The notes: a model not told the origin generated them from the sequence alone. Positions 34,276 through 43,463 are shown, counted from the first letter of the stretch. The stretch is 64,000 nt of DNA from Salinicoccus sesuvii (GCF_042648145.1 NZ_JBHRWV010000004.1:147937-211936); one strand, 5' to 3'. Numbers and translations: made by a program.

Positions 34276-34450
34276 TTTCTTTTTTTCGCATTTCATCTAA
34301 TATTCTTTGCTTTTCGGGATTACGGCGTGGTCTATCAAAATTGCGATCACCAGGCATGAAATCTGGACTGACTCTTCTGATAGCACGAACAGCATCTTTT
34401 CTTTTTTCTCTATTCTTTTTTCGTACATCCGATAGCGTCAATGTTTTCAT
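34265..34450 (-). CDS. Small basic protein, partner of the DUF6036-like nucleotidyltransferase
   Basis: The 61-residue product (MKTLTLSDVRKKNREKRKDAV ... RRNPEKQRILDEMRKKENDL) is very rich in Lys, Arg and Glu and predicted helical. The start is ATG 34448-34450 behind AAAAGGGGGATC. Its stop overlaps the nucleotidyltransferase start by 11 bases. Similar small genes accompany DUF6036 genes in Firmicutes; it may be an antitoxin or DNA-binding partner, but I recognise no domain. Confidence 0.6.
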   Translation of the reverse strand: MKTLTLSDVRKKNREKRKDAVRAIRRVSPDFMPGDRNFDRPRRNPEKQRILDEMRKKENDL

Positions 34451-35161
34451 TATGATCCCCCTTTTACTGTTCATCGTTTACCATTCGTCCATTCTCGTTT
34501 ATTTCTCATTATAGTAATTATACATTTTTTCGTTGGAGAATGAAATTTAGTAAATCAGATTAAAATTTGCCGATGTTGCGATGGTATTGAGCAAAAAGAA
34601 TTAGATATTAAATCCATTGACTAGTAATTGTAATAGATTATCCACAATTATCTCTATATTGACTCTTTAGAAAGTCCTTACAATATTTACTCTCACGAAG
34701 TGTTTAAATATCAATAATAGTAAATACTTAGGGGGTTCTACCTGATTTTCTATACAATACAGGAATACAAAAACCTTAATATTGACTACAAACAACCATT
34801 AAGAGATTGTAACTGCTCATTGCTCAAAGAATTCTAGCTTTCCCCTGTAAAATGACTACTACGAGGCTTACTGATATTAACAATATGAAGAGTGCGCTGT
34901 CCTAATGCGCATCTTCCGGAAAGAATAATATAATACAAAAATTCATTACAATTAGCGCAATAGACTCTTTACTCGATGGCATAATACCCTCTAGTAGATT
35001 GATAGTGTTAACTAAACACTAAGCTAGCAGACAGAAAAAGGTATTTTTTCGTATTTAACCAGTGTTGGTAAGGATTCAAAGCATATTAGGGTCAATTAGA
35101 ATTGTGACATATAGTACCAAGCTTAAATAAAATTAGTTAAAGCTCAGTAAAAAAATCGCTT
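34451..35161. other. 700-base AT-rich gap without recognisable genes
   Basis: Many stops occur in all frames and no conserved coding segment is visible. One GC-richer hairpin stands out (GAAGA-TGCGC with GCGCA-TCTTC, 34887-34916, one bulged G). It could be a small RNA or an insertion-sequence end; I recognise neither. The abrupt base-composition change is typical of acquired, degrading DNA. Confidence 0.6.
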
Positions 35162-35335
35162 TTACTTTTCATTTTTATTGAACTTTTTTTCTATAAACCA
35201 AAACATTAGCGTCAAAAATATAATATAAAAAATCGCAAATATAATACTGGACATTCCCGATTCAATATAAGAAAAAATTAAATTACCAATAAAAAACATA
35301 ATAAGTAGTAATATAATTGTAATCAATCTATACAA
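35162..35335 (-). CDS. 57-residue two-helix membrane protein in an AT-rich cassette
   Basis: It starts with TTG 35333-35335, preceded by AAGAAGGTGA six to seven bases away, and ends at TAA 35162-35164. The product is almost wholly hydrophobic, with two helices (residues 3-21 and about 29-48), a short polar turn with ESGMSS, and a Lys/Asn-rich tail. Such tiny hydrophobic proteins are typical of bacteriocin immunity or export genes. It lies 22 bases downstream of the damaged secreted-looking protein gene. The function is unknown. Confidence 0.5.
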   Translation of the reverse strand: MYRLITIILLLIMFFIGNLIFSYIESGMSSIIFAIFYIIFLTLMFWFIEKKFNKNEK

Positions 35336-35357
35336 TATAAATCACCTTCTTAATAGA

Positions 35358-35885
35358 TTATCCAACACAAGTACTACTTTGAATTGTAAGAGAAGAATTA
35401 TAATAATACTTAGTTAACTTCATTGTTTTTTTGAAGTTTTCATTCGGATAATAATAGTTAAAGTGCTCTACAACACCATAAAGATTATTTGGAGAAAAAT
35501 AAGCGTCAGAAAAACCAGCAATAACTCCAAGTGGAAGATTCAAAGCAGGGTGTATCCTGTTCTTAGCTAGAGCAAATGATGGTGCAAGCACAGTACTAGA
35601 CGCAGCTGTGTATCCATGCGTACTAAAGTTTTGACAATATGAGAACTTACAATCTCCCACATTGGGAACTGCAAATGTAGAAAAGCCACCATTCCCAGAA
35701 TTACTATTCAAATCGTTACTATCTGCCGAAGCAAGACACATTATTTCTTCAAAATCTTCATCACTAATGTTTTGTAATTCTTTTTCATTTACAAAAATAT
35801 TATTCTCGATTTCCTTATAATTAACTTCTTAATATTCAGCCTCCAAAACTTCTTCAGCACTTACAACTAGAGAAAGATTTCTAAG
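35358..35885 (-). pseudogene. Secreted-looking protein of unknown function, disrupted by an in-frame stop
   Basis: The readable frame has three parts. A hydrophobic or acidic leader reads LRNLSLVVSAEEVLEAEY, then a TAA at 35829-35831. An acidic stretch follows (YKEIENNIFVNEKELQNISD), then ATG 35741. The mature-like body is GNGGFSTFAVPNVGDCKFSY with three Cys, a STHGYTAASSTVLAPSFALA segment and a Tyr-rich tail ending TIQSSTCVG. No start codon with a ribosome site precedes the stop, and the ATG at 35741 has only a weak one. The acidic region followed by a Gly/Ser-rich body resembles a peptide precursor with a leader, so a bacteriocin-like product is possible. I do not recognise the family. Confidence 0.45.
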
Positions 35886-36084
35886 TCTCTTTATTTTTCT
35901 TAGTCTTTCTAACTTTTTTATTCTTTATCTCAAGAATAACACCTGCTATAACAATCCCTAAGCCAACGACTATACTTAGAACAAGAAGTAAAGAGGAATC
36001 GACCCGTTCTCCTATAAAATAAGAAATCTATACAGATAAACATATAACGAGTACCCCAAATATTTTGAGCAAAGTTGCTTTCAT
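35881..36084 (-). pseudogene. 67-residue two-helix membrane protein with an internal TAG
   Basis: ATG 36082-36084 follows AAGAAGGGG. The frame reads MKATLLKIFGVLVICLSV, then TAG at 36028-36030, then ISYFIGERVDSSLLLVLSIVV and a basic tail ending KTKKNKET. Without the TAG it would be a clean two-helix protein of 67 residues. Its end overlaps the leader of the next gene by five bases. It is part of the same minus-strand cassette. Confidence 0.5.
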
Positions 36085-36296
36085 AAGAACCCCTTCTTAA
36101 AAGTGTTCAATAACTTTATATTGCCCCATTCCCTTATCCATCTAGTTTAATTTAATTTTGTTAAAATATCAGAACGCAGTACTGCCCAGTTACACACACG
36201 AATTTTTCTAGCGAAAAGATGCGCCTCCCTCTGGGTAATTCACTTCAAGAGTGAGTTCAAAAATAGAACTTAAAGACAAAAAGTACAAGATGACTA

Positions 36297-36458
36297 TCAC
36301 CCTTTTTTATCTTTAAATTCTTCGAAAAAAGTTAAAATTATAATAAGTATTCCAACTACGACGACTATATAAAAAACATCATCCACTTCACCAAAAAACC
36401 ATGGATATAGAATACAAAGAATTAATAATGCTAATAAAATACCTTTAACTATTTTCAA
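36297..36458 (-). CDS. 53-residue two-helix membrane protein, start codon uncertain
   Basis: The frame from TTG 36456-36458 reads LKIVKGILLALLILCILYPW, then a GEVDD turn and a second very hydrophobic helix (IVVVVGILIIILTFF), then a charged tail. A GAGGGGGG site lies about 13 bases upstream of the TTG, and the ATG between them (36464-36466) is out of frame and stops after three codons. Either the TTG is used or a single base has been lost. The product resembles the other small proteins of the cassette in size and layout. Confidence 0.45.
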   Translation of the reverse strand: MKIVKGILLALLILCILYPWFFGEVDDVFYIVVVVGILIIILTFFEEFKDKKG

Positions 36459-36773
36459 TTTAACATAATTCCCCCCTCGTCCAACATTTAATTATTCACT
36501 TCTTCTTGCATATCTTATGACATCAATTTCTTTTAGGTTTGTAGATAATCTGACTGACCTCAATGATAAAAAATTTGGTAAATGTAATTCGTCGGGTCCA
36601 TTTCTTTATAATGTCCTAATTCTTTGTTTTCGTATTTTTATTGGCATCTTTAAAAAGTCCGGAGTACACAATCAATCTTTTCCCAGCGAGATTTTGTAGA
36701 ACGTTTTAAAGACAGTTTCATCTTGGAAATAGTCATTGTCTTTCCCACTATATTTAGCAATTAATGATCATTT
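36459..36773. other. 315-base gap between the small-protein cassette and the PTS gene
   Basis: Nothing is clearly a gene. On the minus strand around 36665-36755 about 30 codons (IAKYSGKDNDYFQDETVF, followed by KTFYKISLGKD) stay open and look protein-like, as if the tail of a degraded gene. I do not recognise it. The opposite-strand frame here has low-complexity, non-coding-like composition. Confidence 0.4.
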
Positions 36774-38234
36774 TTAGAATTTAGCCTTCGCTGGATTCTT
36801 CGGCTTCTCAAGCTTCTTGTACATCTCCATCTTGTCATTATACCCCCAGATATAAGTCAGGCCGAATGATAGCGCAAGTGTAATGAATGTCACAAGGATG
36901 GCATACCAGAAGTTCGCAGTAATGCCGTTGTCTGGATCGATGAAGGATGGTAGTCCAATCAGGGAACCAATGATACTCCACATGTTGACTCCAAGAATGC
37001 CAGCGAGCAGTCCTCCGACCGCACTAGCGACGCTTGCACAGATGAAAGGTCTGCGGAAACGCAGGTTAATACCATAAATGGCAGGTTCCGTTATACCACA
37101 AAAAGCTGAGAATGCACCGGCATATCCGAGTTCCTTCACTTCTTTCTTTTTCGATTTCACGGCAACACCAAGTGCAGCACCTGCTTGTCCGACGATGGTG
37201 ACACTGATCATGACGGACAGATAGCTGTACCCGAGCGTTGCGAAATCATTGACGTACACCGGCACGATCCCCCAGTGCAATCCGAAGATGACAAGGAGTT
37301 GATAGAATGCCGCAATGACAGCACCAAATAGTGGCGCATTGAAGTCAAGCATGGCTTGAAGTCCGTTGGCGAGTGCTGTAGAGAAACCAACCAATACAGG
37401 ACCGGTAATGATGAGCGTAATGGCAGATACGAGTCCAATGATGACGATTGGGATAAAAATGGCTTGAATGTAAGATGAAACCCAAGTCTTCAGCCAATCT
37501 TCAAGTTTCTTCACCATCCACGCCGCCAGTATCATCGGGAATATCGAGTATGTATACGAGACGAAGGGAAAGGCAAAATTGCCGACAGCGAAGATGTTCA
37601 CATCGCTATTTGCCGCTTCAAGGACTGTCGGGTGAATGATGACTCCCCCAATGACTGCGGTTAGAACCGGGTTCCCATCCATCCGCCTGGCTGCATTGAA
37701 ACCGATGAGTATCGGCAAGAAGTAGAATACCGCATCCGCCATTGCGTTGATGATGAGATATGCTGTGCCTGTATCAGTAACGATGTTCGTTGCTGTGAGG
37801 ACCGCAAGCAATCCTTTTATAATTCCTGCAGCAGCAAGAATACTGATGATCGGCATAACAGAACCCGTGATGATCCCGATCAGCTTGTTGAACTGGTAAC
37901 CGATCTTCTCCATGAATGTGCTATCCGCTTTAGGTGCTGAAACATACTCCCGACTTGTGGATTGATCTTCCGAGCGGGAGAGCTGAGCCATTACTTCCTT
38001 ATATATATCATCAACCGCAGGCCCGACCACCACCTGATACTGACCCCCTGCTTCCGCAACACCCATAACACCTTTCATCTGTTTGATTTCTTCCGTCTCA
38101 GCGAGCGCAGGATCCTTCAGATAAAAACGGAGCCGAGTCACGCAATGGATGACGTTATCGATGTTTTCATCGCCGCCCACTTTCTCTATAATCTGTCCTG
38201 CCAGCTCATTGTAATTCTTTCTTTTGTTGTTCAT
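36774..38234 (-). CDS. PTS EIIBC component, glucose-glucoside/sucrose/trehalose type, without EIIA
   Basis: An N-terminal EIIB domain carries the phosphorylated Cys31 in NVIHCVTRLRFYLKD, then a GGQYQVVVG strand. After a linker comes the EIIC domain with about ten helices (GSVMPIISILAAAG, the GLHWGIVPVY and GITEPAIYGINLR motifs of the substrate site). At about 486 residues it stops short of the EIIA domain seen in BglP, so it needs a soluble EIIA from elsewhere, as TreP and SacP do. The open frame extends to 38297 but ATG 38234 begins the domain. No phospho-glycosidase or regulator is adjacent. The sugar could be trehalose, sucrose or a beta-glucoside. Confidence 0.85.
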   Translation of the reverse strand: MNNKRKNYNELAGQIIEKVGGDENIDNVIHCVTRLRFYLKDPALAETEEIKQMKGVMGVAEAGGQYQVVVGPAVDDIYKEVMAQLSRSEDQSTSREYVSAPKADSTFMEKIGYQFNKLIGIITGSVMPIISILAAAGIIKGLLAVLTATNIVTDTGTAYLIINAMADAVFYFLPILIGFNAARRMDGNPVLTAVIGGVIIHPTVLEAANSDVNIFAVGNFAFPFVSYTYSIFPMILAAWMVKKLEDWLKTWVSSYIQAIFIPIVIIGLVSAITLIITGPVLVGFSTALANGLQAMLDFNAPLFGAVIAAFYQLLVIFGLHWGIVPVYVNDFATLGYSYLSVMISVTIVGQAGAALGVAVKSKKKEVKELGYAGAFSAFCGITEPAIYGINLRFRRPFICASVASAVGGLLAGILGVNMWSIIGSLIGLPSFIDPDNGITANFWYAILVTFITLALSFGLTYIWGYNDKMEMYKKLEKPKNPAKAKF

Positions 38235-38544
38235 CGGTGTTTCCCACTCTCCTCCGAGTTTTCTTGCATAGATATAAATGAAACTGGATGTAATCACGCT
38301 AAAGTAAGCTTTGGGGTATCAAATCTCTCTAATATTAGAATACCTTAAATACTTTACTTGTGAAGTCATAAAATTTCAAAACATAGATTAATTTAAATAT
38401 ATAGAGTATTTTAAATATACACTACATAGATGTAAAAATTAATGTAAAATAGGTAATGAATGGATGAGTAGTCCGATATGTATCATGCTGTACGTTCCGA
38501 CTACTACATAAATCCATAATAATTGAAAAGGAGCAGTGTGCAAG

Positions 38545-40041
38545 ATGGCAGAAAACATGGGGTTAATCATCATTCTCGGTGCGATTCTAGTGCTGATCAT
38601 CGCCGCCGGTATCGCCTGGTATTTCTATATGAAGGTCAGGTTCAGAACAGTGCCTTCGAACGAAGCTTTGATCGTCACCGGCCCGAACCTTGGTGATGAA
38701 GCGAAAGAGACGAACATCTACAAGGACGACCAAGGACGCTACATGAAAGTGATCCGCGGCGGTGGCCATCGCCTGCGTCTCTTCCAGACCGGAACGAAAG
38801 TTTCTCTCAAGTCATTCCAGTTGAAAATAGAGACTCCGAAGGTATACACAAAAGAAGGTGTTGGCATCTATGGTCAGGCAGTGGCCACTGTAAAAGTTGC
38901 CGATGACCTAGAAGGTATCGTCAAATACGCGGAGCAGTTCCTCGGCAAGGATCAAAACGACATTGAACACGAAGTATCCGAAGTATTGAACTCAAACCTC
39001 CGTGCCATCCTTTCGAAGATGACGGTAGAGAGCATCAATGCAGACCGGGAGAGCTTCAATGAACAAGTGCGTGAGATTGCACAAGATCAGCTCAATCGTA
39101 TGGGCTTCAAGATCACTTCCCTCGGATTGTCAGACCTGAAAGACGACGAAAACTATCTTGAAAACCTCGGTCGTCCGCAGATTGCGCGTGTCAGGAAAGA
39201 AGCCGAGATTGCAGAGTCTGAAAACAAGCTCGCTACAGAAAGCAAGCAAGCTGAAGTGAATGAGAAAATCTCCCGTGAGAAATACGAGCGTGAGATGAAC
39301 ATTGCCGACAGCCGTAAAGAGAAAGAACTGAAAGAAGCCAGAAACTCAGCAGAGACTGCCAAAGAACGTGCAATCGCTGAAGCTGCTGGAGAGCTCGAGG
39401 CTGAAGAACGCCGACTCGCAGTCGAGCAGCAACGTCTTGAGATCCGTGAGCAGGAAAAAGCGAACGAGTTGAAATTGCGTAAGATGGAACGTGAAAACGA
39501 TGTTGAAATAGAAAGGCAACAAGTGGAAGTGCGTAGACAGCAAGCGGAAGCCGACTACTACGCCGAAACGAAGAAAGCGGAAGCCAGTGCCGCTGCCCGT
39601 ATATCAGAAGGTAACGCAGAAGCTGAAGTCATCCGCAAGAAGAGCCTCGCTGAAGTCGAAGCCATTGAACGCCGTGCCAAAGCTATGGCCCAGCATAAAG
39701 ATGTTATTCTGATGGAAAAACTCATTGAAATCATGCCTGAATTTGCCAAAGCGGTCAGCGATTCCATGAGCAATGTTGAATCCATCCGCATTCTAGACGG
39801 TGGCAGTGGAGATCAGCTCAAGTCCTTACCAAACACCATAACCGGAACAATGGCCAATTTGCAGGAAAGTATGGGGCAGATGACCGGTTTTGATATGGAA
39901 GGGTTCCTAAAGAACTTGTCCACTAGCGTGCAAGACGAGAGTGAAGCAGCCCATACTGAAGAAATATACACAGAAGATGAAGCAGATGGTGAAGATCTAG
40001 AAGACAACCTCGATGTCAATGAGACTGATGATAAAGAATAA
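38545..40041 (+). CDS. floT: Flotillin family membrane-scaffold protein
   Basis: One N-terminal membrane helix (ILGAILVLIIAAGIAWYFYM) is followed by an SPFH/band-7 domain (VPSNEALIVTGPN ... VKVADDLEGIVKYAEQFL ... MTVESINADRESFNEQV) and a long Glu/Ala/Lys/Arg-rich coiled coil (about 200-385) with the flotillin EA repeats. The C-terminus is acidic. About 498 residues is FloT/YuaG size. These proteins organise functional membrane microdomains. The usual NfeD (YuaF) gene is not adjacent; the next gene is an unrelated small membrane protein. GGAG lies eleven bases before ATG 38545. Confidence 0.88.
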   Translation: MAENMGLIIILGAILVLIIAAGIAWYFYMKVRFRTVPSNEALIVTGPNLGDEAKETNIYKDDQGRYMKVIRGGGHRLRLFQTGTKVSLKSFQLKIETPKVYTKEGVGIYGQAVATVKVADDLEGIVKYAEQFLGKDQNDIEHEVSEVLNSNLRAILSKMTVESINADRESFNEQVREIAQDQLNRMGFKITSLGLSDLKDDENYLENLGRPQIARVRKEAEIAESENKLATESKQAEVNEKISREKYEREMNIADSRKEKELKEARNSAETAKERAIAEAAGELEAEERRLAVEQQRLEIREQEKANELKLRKMERENDVEIERQQVEVRRQQAEADYYAETKKAEASAAARISEGNAEAEVIRKKSLAEVEAIERRAKAMAQHKDVILMEKLIEIMPEFAKAVSDSMSNVESIRILDGGSGDQLKSLPNTITGTMANLQESMGQMTGFDMEGFLKNLSTSVQDESEAAHTEEIYTEDEADGEDLEDNLDVNETDDKE

Positions 40042-40043
40042 GA

Positions 40044-40075
40044 ATGAGAAATGACTCTTCGGAGTCATTTCTCAT
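40044..40075 (+). terminator. UUCG-capped hairpin between the flotillin gene and the next gene
   Basis: A perfect 14-bp stem (40044-40057 with 40062-40075) closed by the very stable TTCG tetraloop. It starts three bases after the flotillin stop. There is no T-run, so it may be an mRNA-stabilising or partial terminator element within an operon. Confidence 0.5.
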
Positions 40076-40092
40076 CACTTGGGGAGGATGTT

Positions 40093-40518
40093 ATGGAGAT
40101 TACTGTAAAACGACGTACCTGGTGGCTTGGAATCCTGATGCCACTGAAACTCGAGTTCAATGGTGAAGTAGTTGCGAAAATCCATGCATTTGAAAATAAA
40201 ACGATACAAATCCCGCAAGAAGCAGGCAGACTGAAATACTCCCAACCCCTTGATCACAGCCATCAGATCTACATCAAGGATGGGGATACTGTCATCATCA
40301 AAGAAACGCTACTCAACAAGATTGGAAATATCATCTTCTTAGCGATGATAGCTTTCCTCTTGTTTAGTAACACTTATTTTCCTTACCAAGAATCCTTGTT
40401 TTACGTAAATATCGGCGGCGCATTGGTACCGACTATCGTCATCTTACTTCTAATCGTTGCTTTAGTTTCAGTATTCTTTAGTTCCTATGTATTGGTTATA
40501 GAGAATGCAGATGATTGA
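40093..40518 (+). CDS. Small membrane protein following floT, unknown function
   Basis: 141 residues: a soluble N-terminal beta-rich segment (TVKRRTWWLGILMPLKLEFNG, then KIHAFENKTIQIPQEAG and a KDGDTVIIKE strand), then two helices (about residues 75-93 and 104-127). The start at ATG 40093 follows GGGGAGGATGTT. The gene is 51 bases after floT and likely transcribed with it through the UUCG hairpin. It is not NfeD. I know no family; a role at flotillin microdomains is only inference from position. Confidence 0.6.
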   Translation: MEITVKRRTWWLGILMPLKLEFNGEVVAKIHAFENKTIQIPQEAGRLKYSQPLDHSHQIYIKDGDTVIIKETLLNKIGNIIFLAMIAFLLFSNTYFPYQESLFYVNIGGALVPTIVILLLIVALVSVFFSSYVLVIENADD

Positions 40519-40638
40519 AATAGTTTGCTTCTTGACTCCACTTCGGCCGCTTACATTGTAAATGCCTGAAGCACCAAGAATGCGATTTTCTACGAAGTAT
40601 GTATACTGACAAGAGAGATTAGTCAGAGGCGGGATACA

Positions 40639-41685
40639 ATGAAACAGTACCACAGTGATGTCATTCAATTTAGAGGCACCCATTATGACTTCGGTCATTT
40701 TCAAGGGCAACAACTTAAAGACTCATTAATTCTACAAAATCGTGAGAAGCAATGGGTACATCGCAAAGATCGACATTTTATCGTGAACCCAGAAGAATAT
40801 ATCACTATCATTTCGAAATATTCACCAGCCATACTGGAAGAAATTCATGGACTTGCCGACGCACTCGATATGGAGATGGAAAAAGCATTCCAGCTGTTTG
40901 GTGGCTACTACTTAGAATATACGAGAAGCGGTTGTTCAATATTCACTGATAGCGACTTCATGGTACGCAACTACGATAGCCAGCCGCGCTCTTACGAGGG
41001 GCGCTATACACTCTATGAACCGACTGATAATGGATACGCCGTCATTGGTCCGTCCATGCAGATCACAGGACGGATGGACGGCATGAACGAAAAAGGACTA
41101 GTGATGGGATATAACTTCACTCATAGAAAAAGTTCAGGTGATGGATTCATTTGTAATATGATCGGTCGTCTGGTCCTCGAGACATGTGCCAATGTGGAAG
41201 AAGCGATTGCTTTACTAAAGGATATTCCACACAGGCACTCATTTAGTTATATTGTACTCGATTCCGGGGGTATTACGTACGTCGTTGAAGCGTCACCGAG
41301 GAATGTCGCGGTCAGACAGTCAAACGTATGTACAAATCATTTCCACTTGTTGAATGATGAAAACCAGCATCGCCAGACTGAGACGAGAGAACGTGAGAAA
41401 ACGATACAGCAGGAACAAGCGTCCACCACCAACCCTTACGAAGCATTCAAAGTCATGAATAATCCCGACCACGGTGTATTCTCCGACAAGTACGATGCGG
41501 CAGCTGGAACAATACACACATCCGTCTATTTTCCTAAAAATCTAAAAGCATGGTTCGTGATCGGTCCGGACAAAAAGCCTGTTATCTTTGATTTCAAAAA
41601 GTGGCTCGACGGTGATAAAGTTAATATCAAGCAGATCAGAGGCACACTTGAATACAATCACCCGTTCGTGAATATGGAAGCATAG
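40639..41685 (+). CDS. C45-type N-terminal-nucleophile hydrolase (acyl-coenzyme A:6-APA acyltransferase-like)
   Basis: The pattern is that of linear amide C-N hydrolases. An N-terminal helical propeptide-like region (to residue 97) ends at RSGCSIF, where Cys99 would become the nucleophile if the protein self-cleaves. Then come MVRNYD, ITGRMDGMNEKGLVMGYNF, ICNMIGRLVLETCANVEEAI and SFSYIVLDSGG. The 348 residues fit the C45 family. Substrates are amide-linked acyl groups, such as beta-lactams, bile salts or acylated peptides; none is defined here. GAGGCGGGATACA precedes the ATG. Confidence 0.8.
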   Translation: MKQYHSDVIQFRGTHYDFGHFQGQQLKDSLILQNREKQWVHRKDRHFIVNPEEYITIISKYSPAILEEIHGLADALDMEMEKAFQLFGGYYLEYTRSGCSIFTDSDFMVRNYDSQPRSYEGRYTLYEPTDNGYAVIGPSMQITGRMDGMNEKGLVMGYNFTHRKSSGDGFICNMIGRLVLETCANVEEAIALLKDIPHRHSFSYIVLDSGGITYVVEASPRNVAVRQSNVCTNHFHLLNDENQHRQTETREREKTIQQEQASTTNPYEAFKVMNNPDHGVFSDKYDAAAGTIHTSVYFPKNLKAWFVIGPDKKPVIFDFKKWLDGDKVNIKQIRGTLEYNHPFVNMEA

Positions 41686-41771
41686 ATGGATAAAGAGGTA
41701 ACGAAATTATACCGGCATTAAAAACCTTAAATTTATACGTGTTCGATTTTAGAAGAGATAGGAGCATCATT

Positions 41772-41972
41772 ATGAACAGAACACTCTACTATTTGCTATT
41801 GGCCTTTTTGGTCTTCAATATTTTACGCTATACAACATATTTGGTCCTCGATGGTATTAGCATCTATTCCATTGTTCTTTTGCTTGTTAACATAATAGCG
41901 CTTATTGTAGGAATCTCGAAAAAAGATAGAATCTCACCTGACAGAAAAGAAACACGCCACACTACTAACTAA
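41772..41972 (+). CDS. Small two-helix membrane protein
   Basis: 66 residues with two hydrophobic helices (TLYYLLLAFLVFNILRY and ISIYSIVLLLVNIIALIVGI) and a charged tail KKDRISPDRKETRHTTN. The ribosome site is TAGGAG seven bases before ATG 41772. No family is recognised. It is followed by a terminator. Confidence 0.55.
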   Translation: MNRTLYYLLLAFLVFNILRYTTYLVLDGISIYSIVLLLVNIIALIVGISKKDRISPDRKETRHTTN

Positions 41973-42023
41973 CAGAACTTACTCAACTTGAAAAGCATTG
42001 CCGCTTTATTTTATTGAATAGCT

Positions 42024-42049
42024 GAAGAGACCTAAAAGGTCTCTTCTTT
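42024..42049. terminator. Terminator between the small membrane protein gene and the amidohydrolase
   Basis: GAAGAGACC pairs with GGTCTCTTC (42024-42032 with 42038-42046), loop TAAAA, then TTTC on the plus strand. Confidence 0.7.
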
Positions 42050-42200
42050 CACTTATTATGAGTTTTTTTATCAATTGATTGAAATAAAATATGCCCTGCT
42101 ACAATAAAGTTTTAAAGAAATGTTTAACTTTGAAAGAAACTATGTTGATTTTCCTAGCGCTCGAAAGAGATGATCCTTTTTTATGTTGGATTTCTGTAAC

Positions 42201-43463
42201 TTAATCAGACTGTGCTTTTAGATAATTTAAGAAGCCTGCAGCAAGTTCATTGTATCTACTCTCCACTTTTTCCTCATCTACATTTACAAGCTTCCTGTTC
42301 TCCATGACCCACTTACCGTCCACCATAACATGCTCGACTGAATCTTCTTTGTTGTAAAACAATAGATTATGGAGGTAGTTAGAAAACATTTCGTTGTTCA
42401 GTAGCGGCTCCAGCCCTGCTTCCTTTTTGATGAATACTAAGTCCGCTTTACAACCTTCTCGTATTTGCCCTAGATCCTGTGAGCCATATGTTTTCGCACC
42501 ATTTATGGTAGCCATTTTAAAAATATCCTCGGCAGAGTATTTATTCACTGGATTGTTTATTTTCAAAAGATAATAAGCTAAACGCATTAATTCCCACATA
42601 TTCGTATGGCCGTAATCAGTTCCTAAAGAAACGTTGACCCCCTTCTGAAGCATATAGCTGACATCTGCAACGCCTGCCCCCGTCTCTAAATTTGAAATTG
42701 GACAATGCACAACTGCACTCTTATGTTTCGCAACTAAATCTATATCACTTTTCGACATATAGACACCGTGAAATAGAACAGTTCTATAATCGAGCAGACC
42801 TAGTTCACTATAGATATCGATGCTCGATTTTTCAAACTTGGACTGTACCAAGTTATGTCTCCATTCATTCTCCAAGCAATGTGTCATCATTATGGAATTG
42901 TATTTGTCTTTTACCTCTTTCAATTTGTGTAGATCTTCAAGATTAAAGTCCTCTTCTTCTAATAGATGTGTCCCAAATAGAATATTGCCTTCATGCTTAT
43001 TATGATACTCGCCAATTTCCTCGTAAGTATCTATGATACCTCTTATTCCAACTTCATTCATGGCATCGCTTAGTAATTGTGGGGATTGCGGATCCGAATC
43101 ACTTACGAAGGTTACTCCATTTTTAATCATATTTATATAACTCTTCTGAGCAATATGCACGAAATCCTTTTCTGAAATTACATTATCGATATAATTGAAA
43201 AAAACTTCCTGTATTTTTCCTTGCTCAGAATCATTGCTCCACTCTTCAAGTGGCATTTCTTTCATCAACCCTTTGGCTAGAGTGGAATAACTATGAAAAT
43301 GAGCATTCACTAAACCAGGGAGGACTAAATAATCGGAACAGTCTATATCCTCCTCACTACTTGAGCTATTAGTAATTGAATGTATTTCTCCATTTTTAAT
43401 CGTCATGTTATGGGTTTCAAATTCCATACTACTGTTTAGATACGTTACGTTTTTAAGATTCAT
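42201..43463 (-). CDS. Amidohydrolase family protein (MTA/SAH or atrazine-chlorohydrolase-like deaminase)
   Basis: The metal site is NAHFHSYSTL (His55 and His57), then a His in MMTHCLENEW, VVHCPISNLETGAG, and Asp in LGTDYGHTN. This is the order of the cytosine deaminase/SsnA/MTA-SAH deaminase group. A small beta-sandwich flanks the barrel at both ends. 420 residues is standard. The substrate cannot be read off. GGGGAG precedes ATG 43463. It is monocistronic. Its distance from other metabolic genes gives no context. Confidence 0.85.
   Translation of the reverse strand: MNLKNVTYLNSSMEFETHNMTIKNGEIHSITNSSSSEEDIDCSDYLVLPGLVNAHFHSYSTLAKGLMKEMPLEEWSNDSEQGKIQEVFFNYIDNVISEKDFVHIAQKSYINMIKNGVTFVSDSDPQSPQLLSDAMNEVGIRGIIDTYEEIGEYHNKHEGNILFGTHLLEEEDFNLEDLHKLKEVKDKYNSIMMTHCLENEWRHNLVQSKFEKSSIDIYSELGLLDYRTVLFHGVYMSKSDIDLVAKHKSAVVHCPISNLETGAGVADVSYMLQKGVNVSLGTDYGHTNMWELMRLAYYLLKINNPVNKYSAEDIFKMATINGAKTYGSQDLGQIREGCKADLVFIKKEAGLEPLLNNEMFSNYLHNLLFYNKEDSVEHVMVDGKWVMENRKLVNVDEEKVESRYNELAAGFLNYLKAQSD

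Noticed and set aside
34887..34916. GC-rich hairpin considered as an insertion-sequence end
   Set aside because: No transposase remnant, no matching inverted copy nearby and no target-site duplication was seen.
36517..36699. A 60-codon open frame on the plus strand
   Set aside because: It lacks a ribosome site, is opposite to the probable gene remnant and has composition typical of translated AT-rich DNA.
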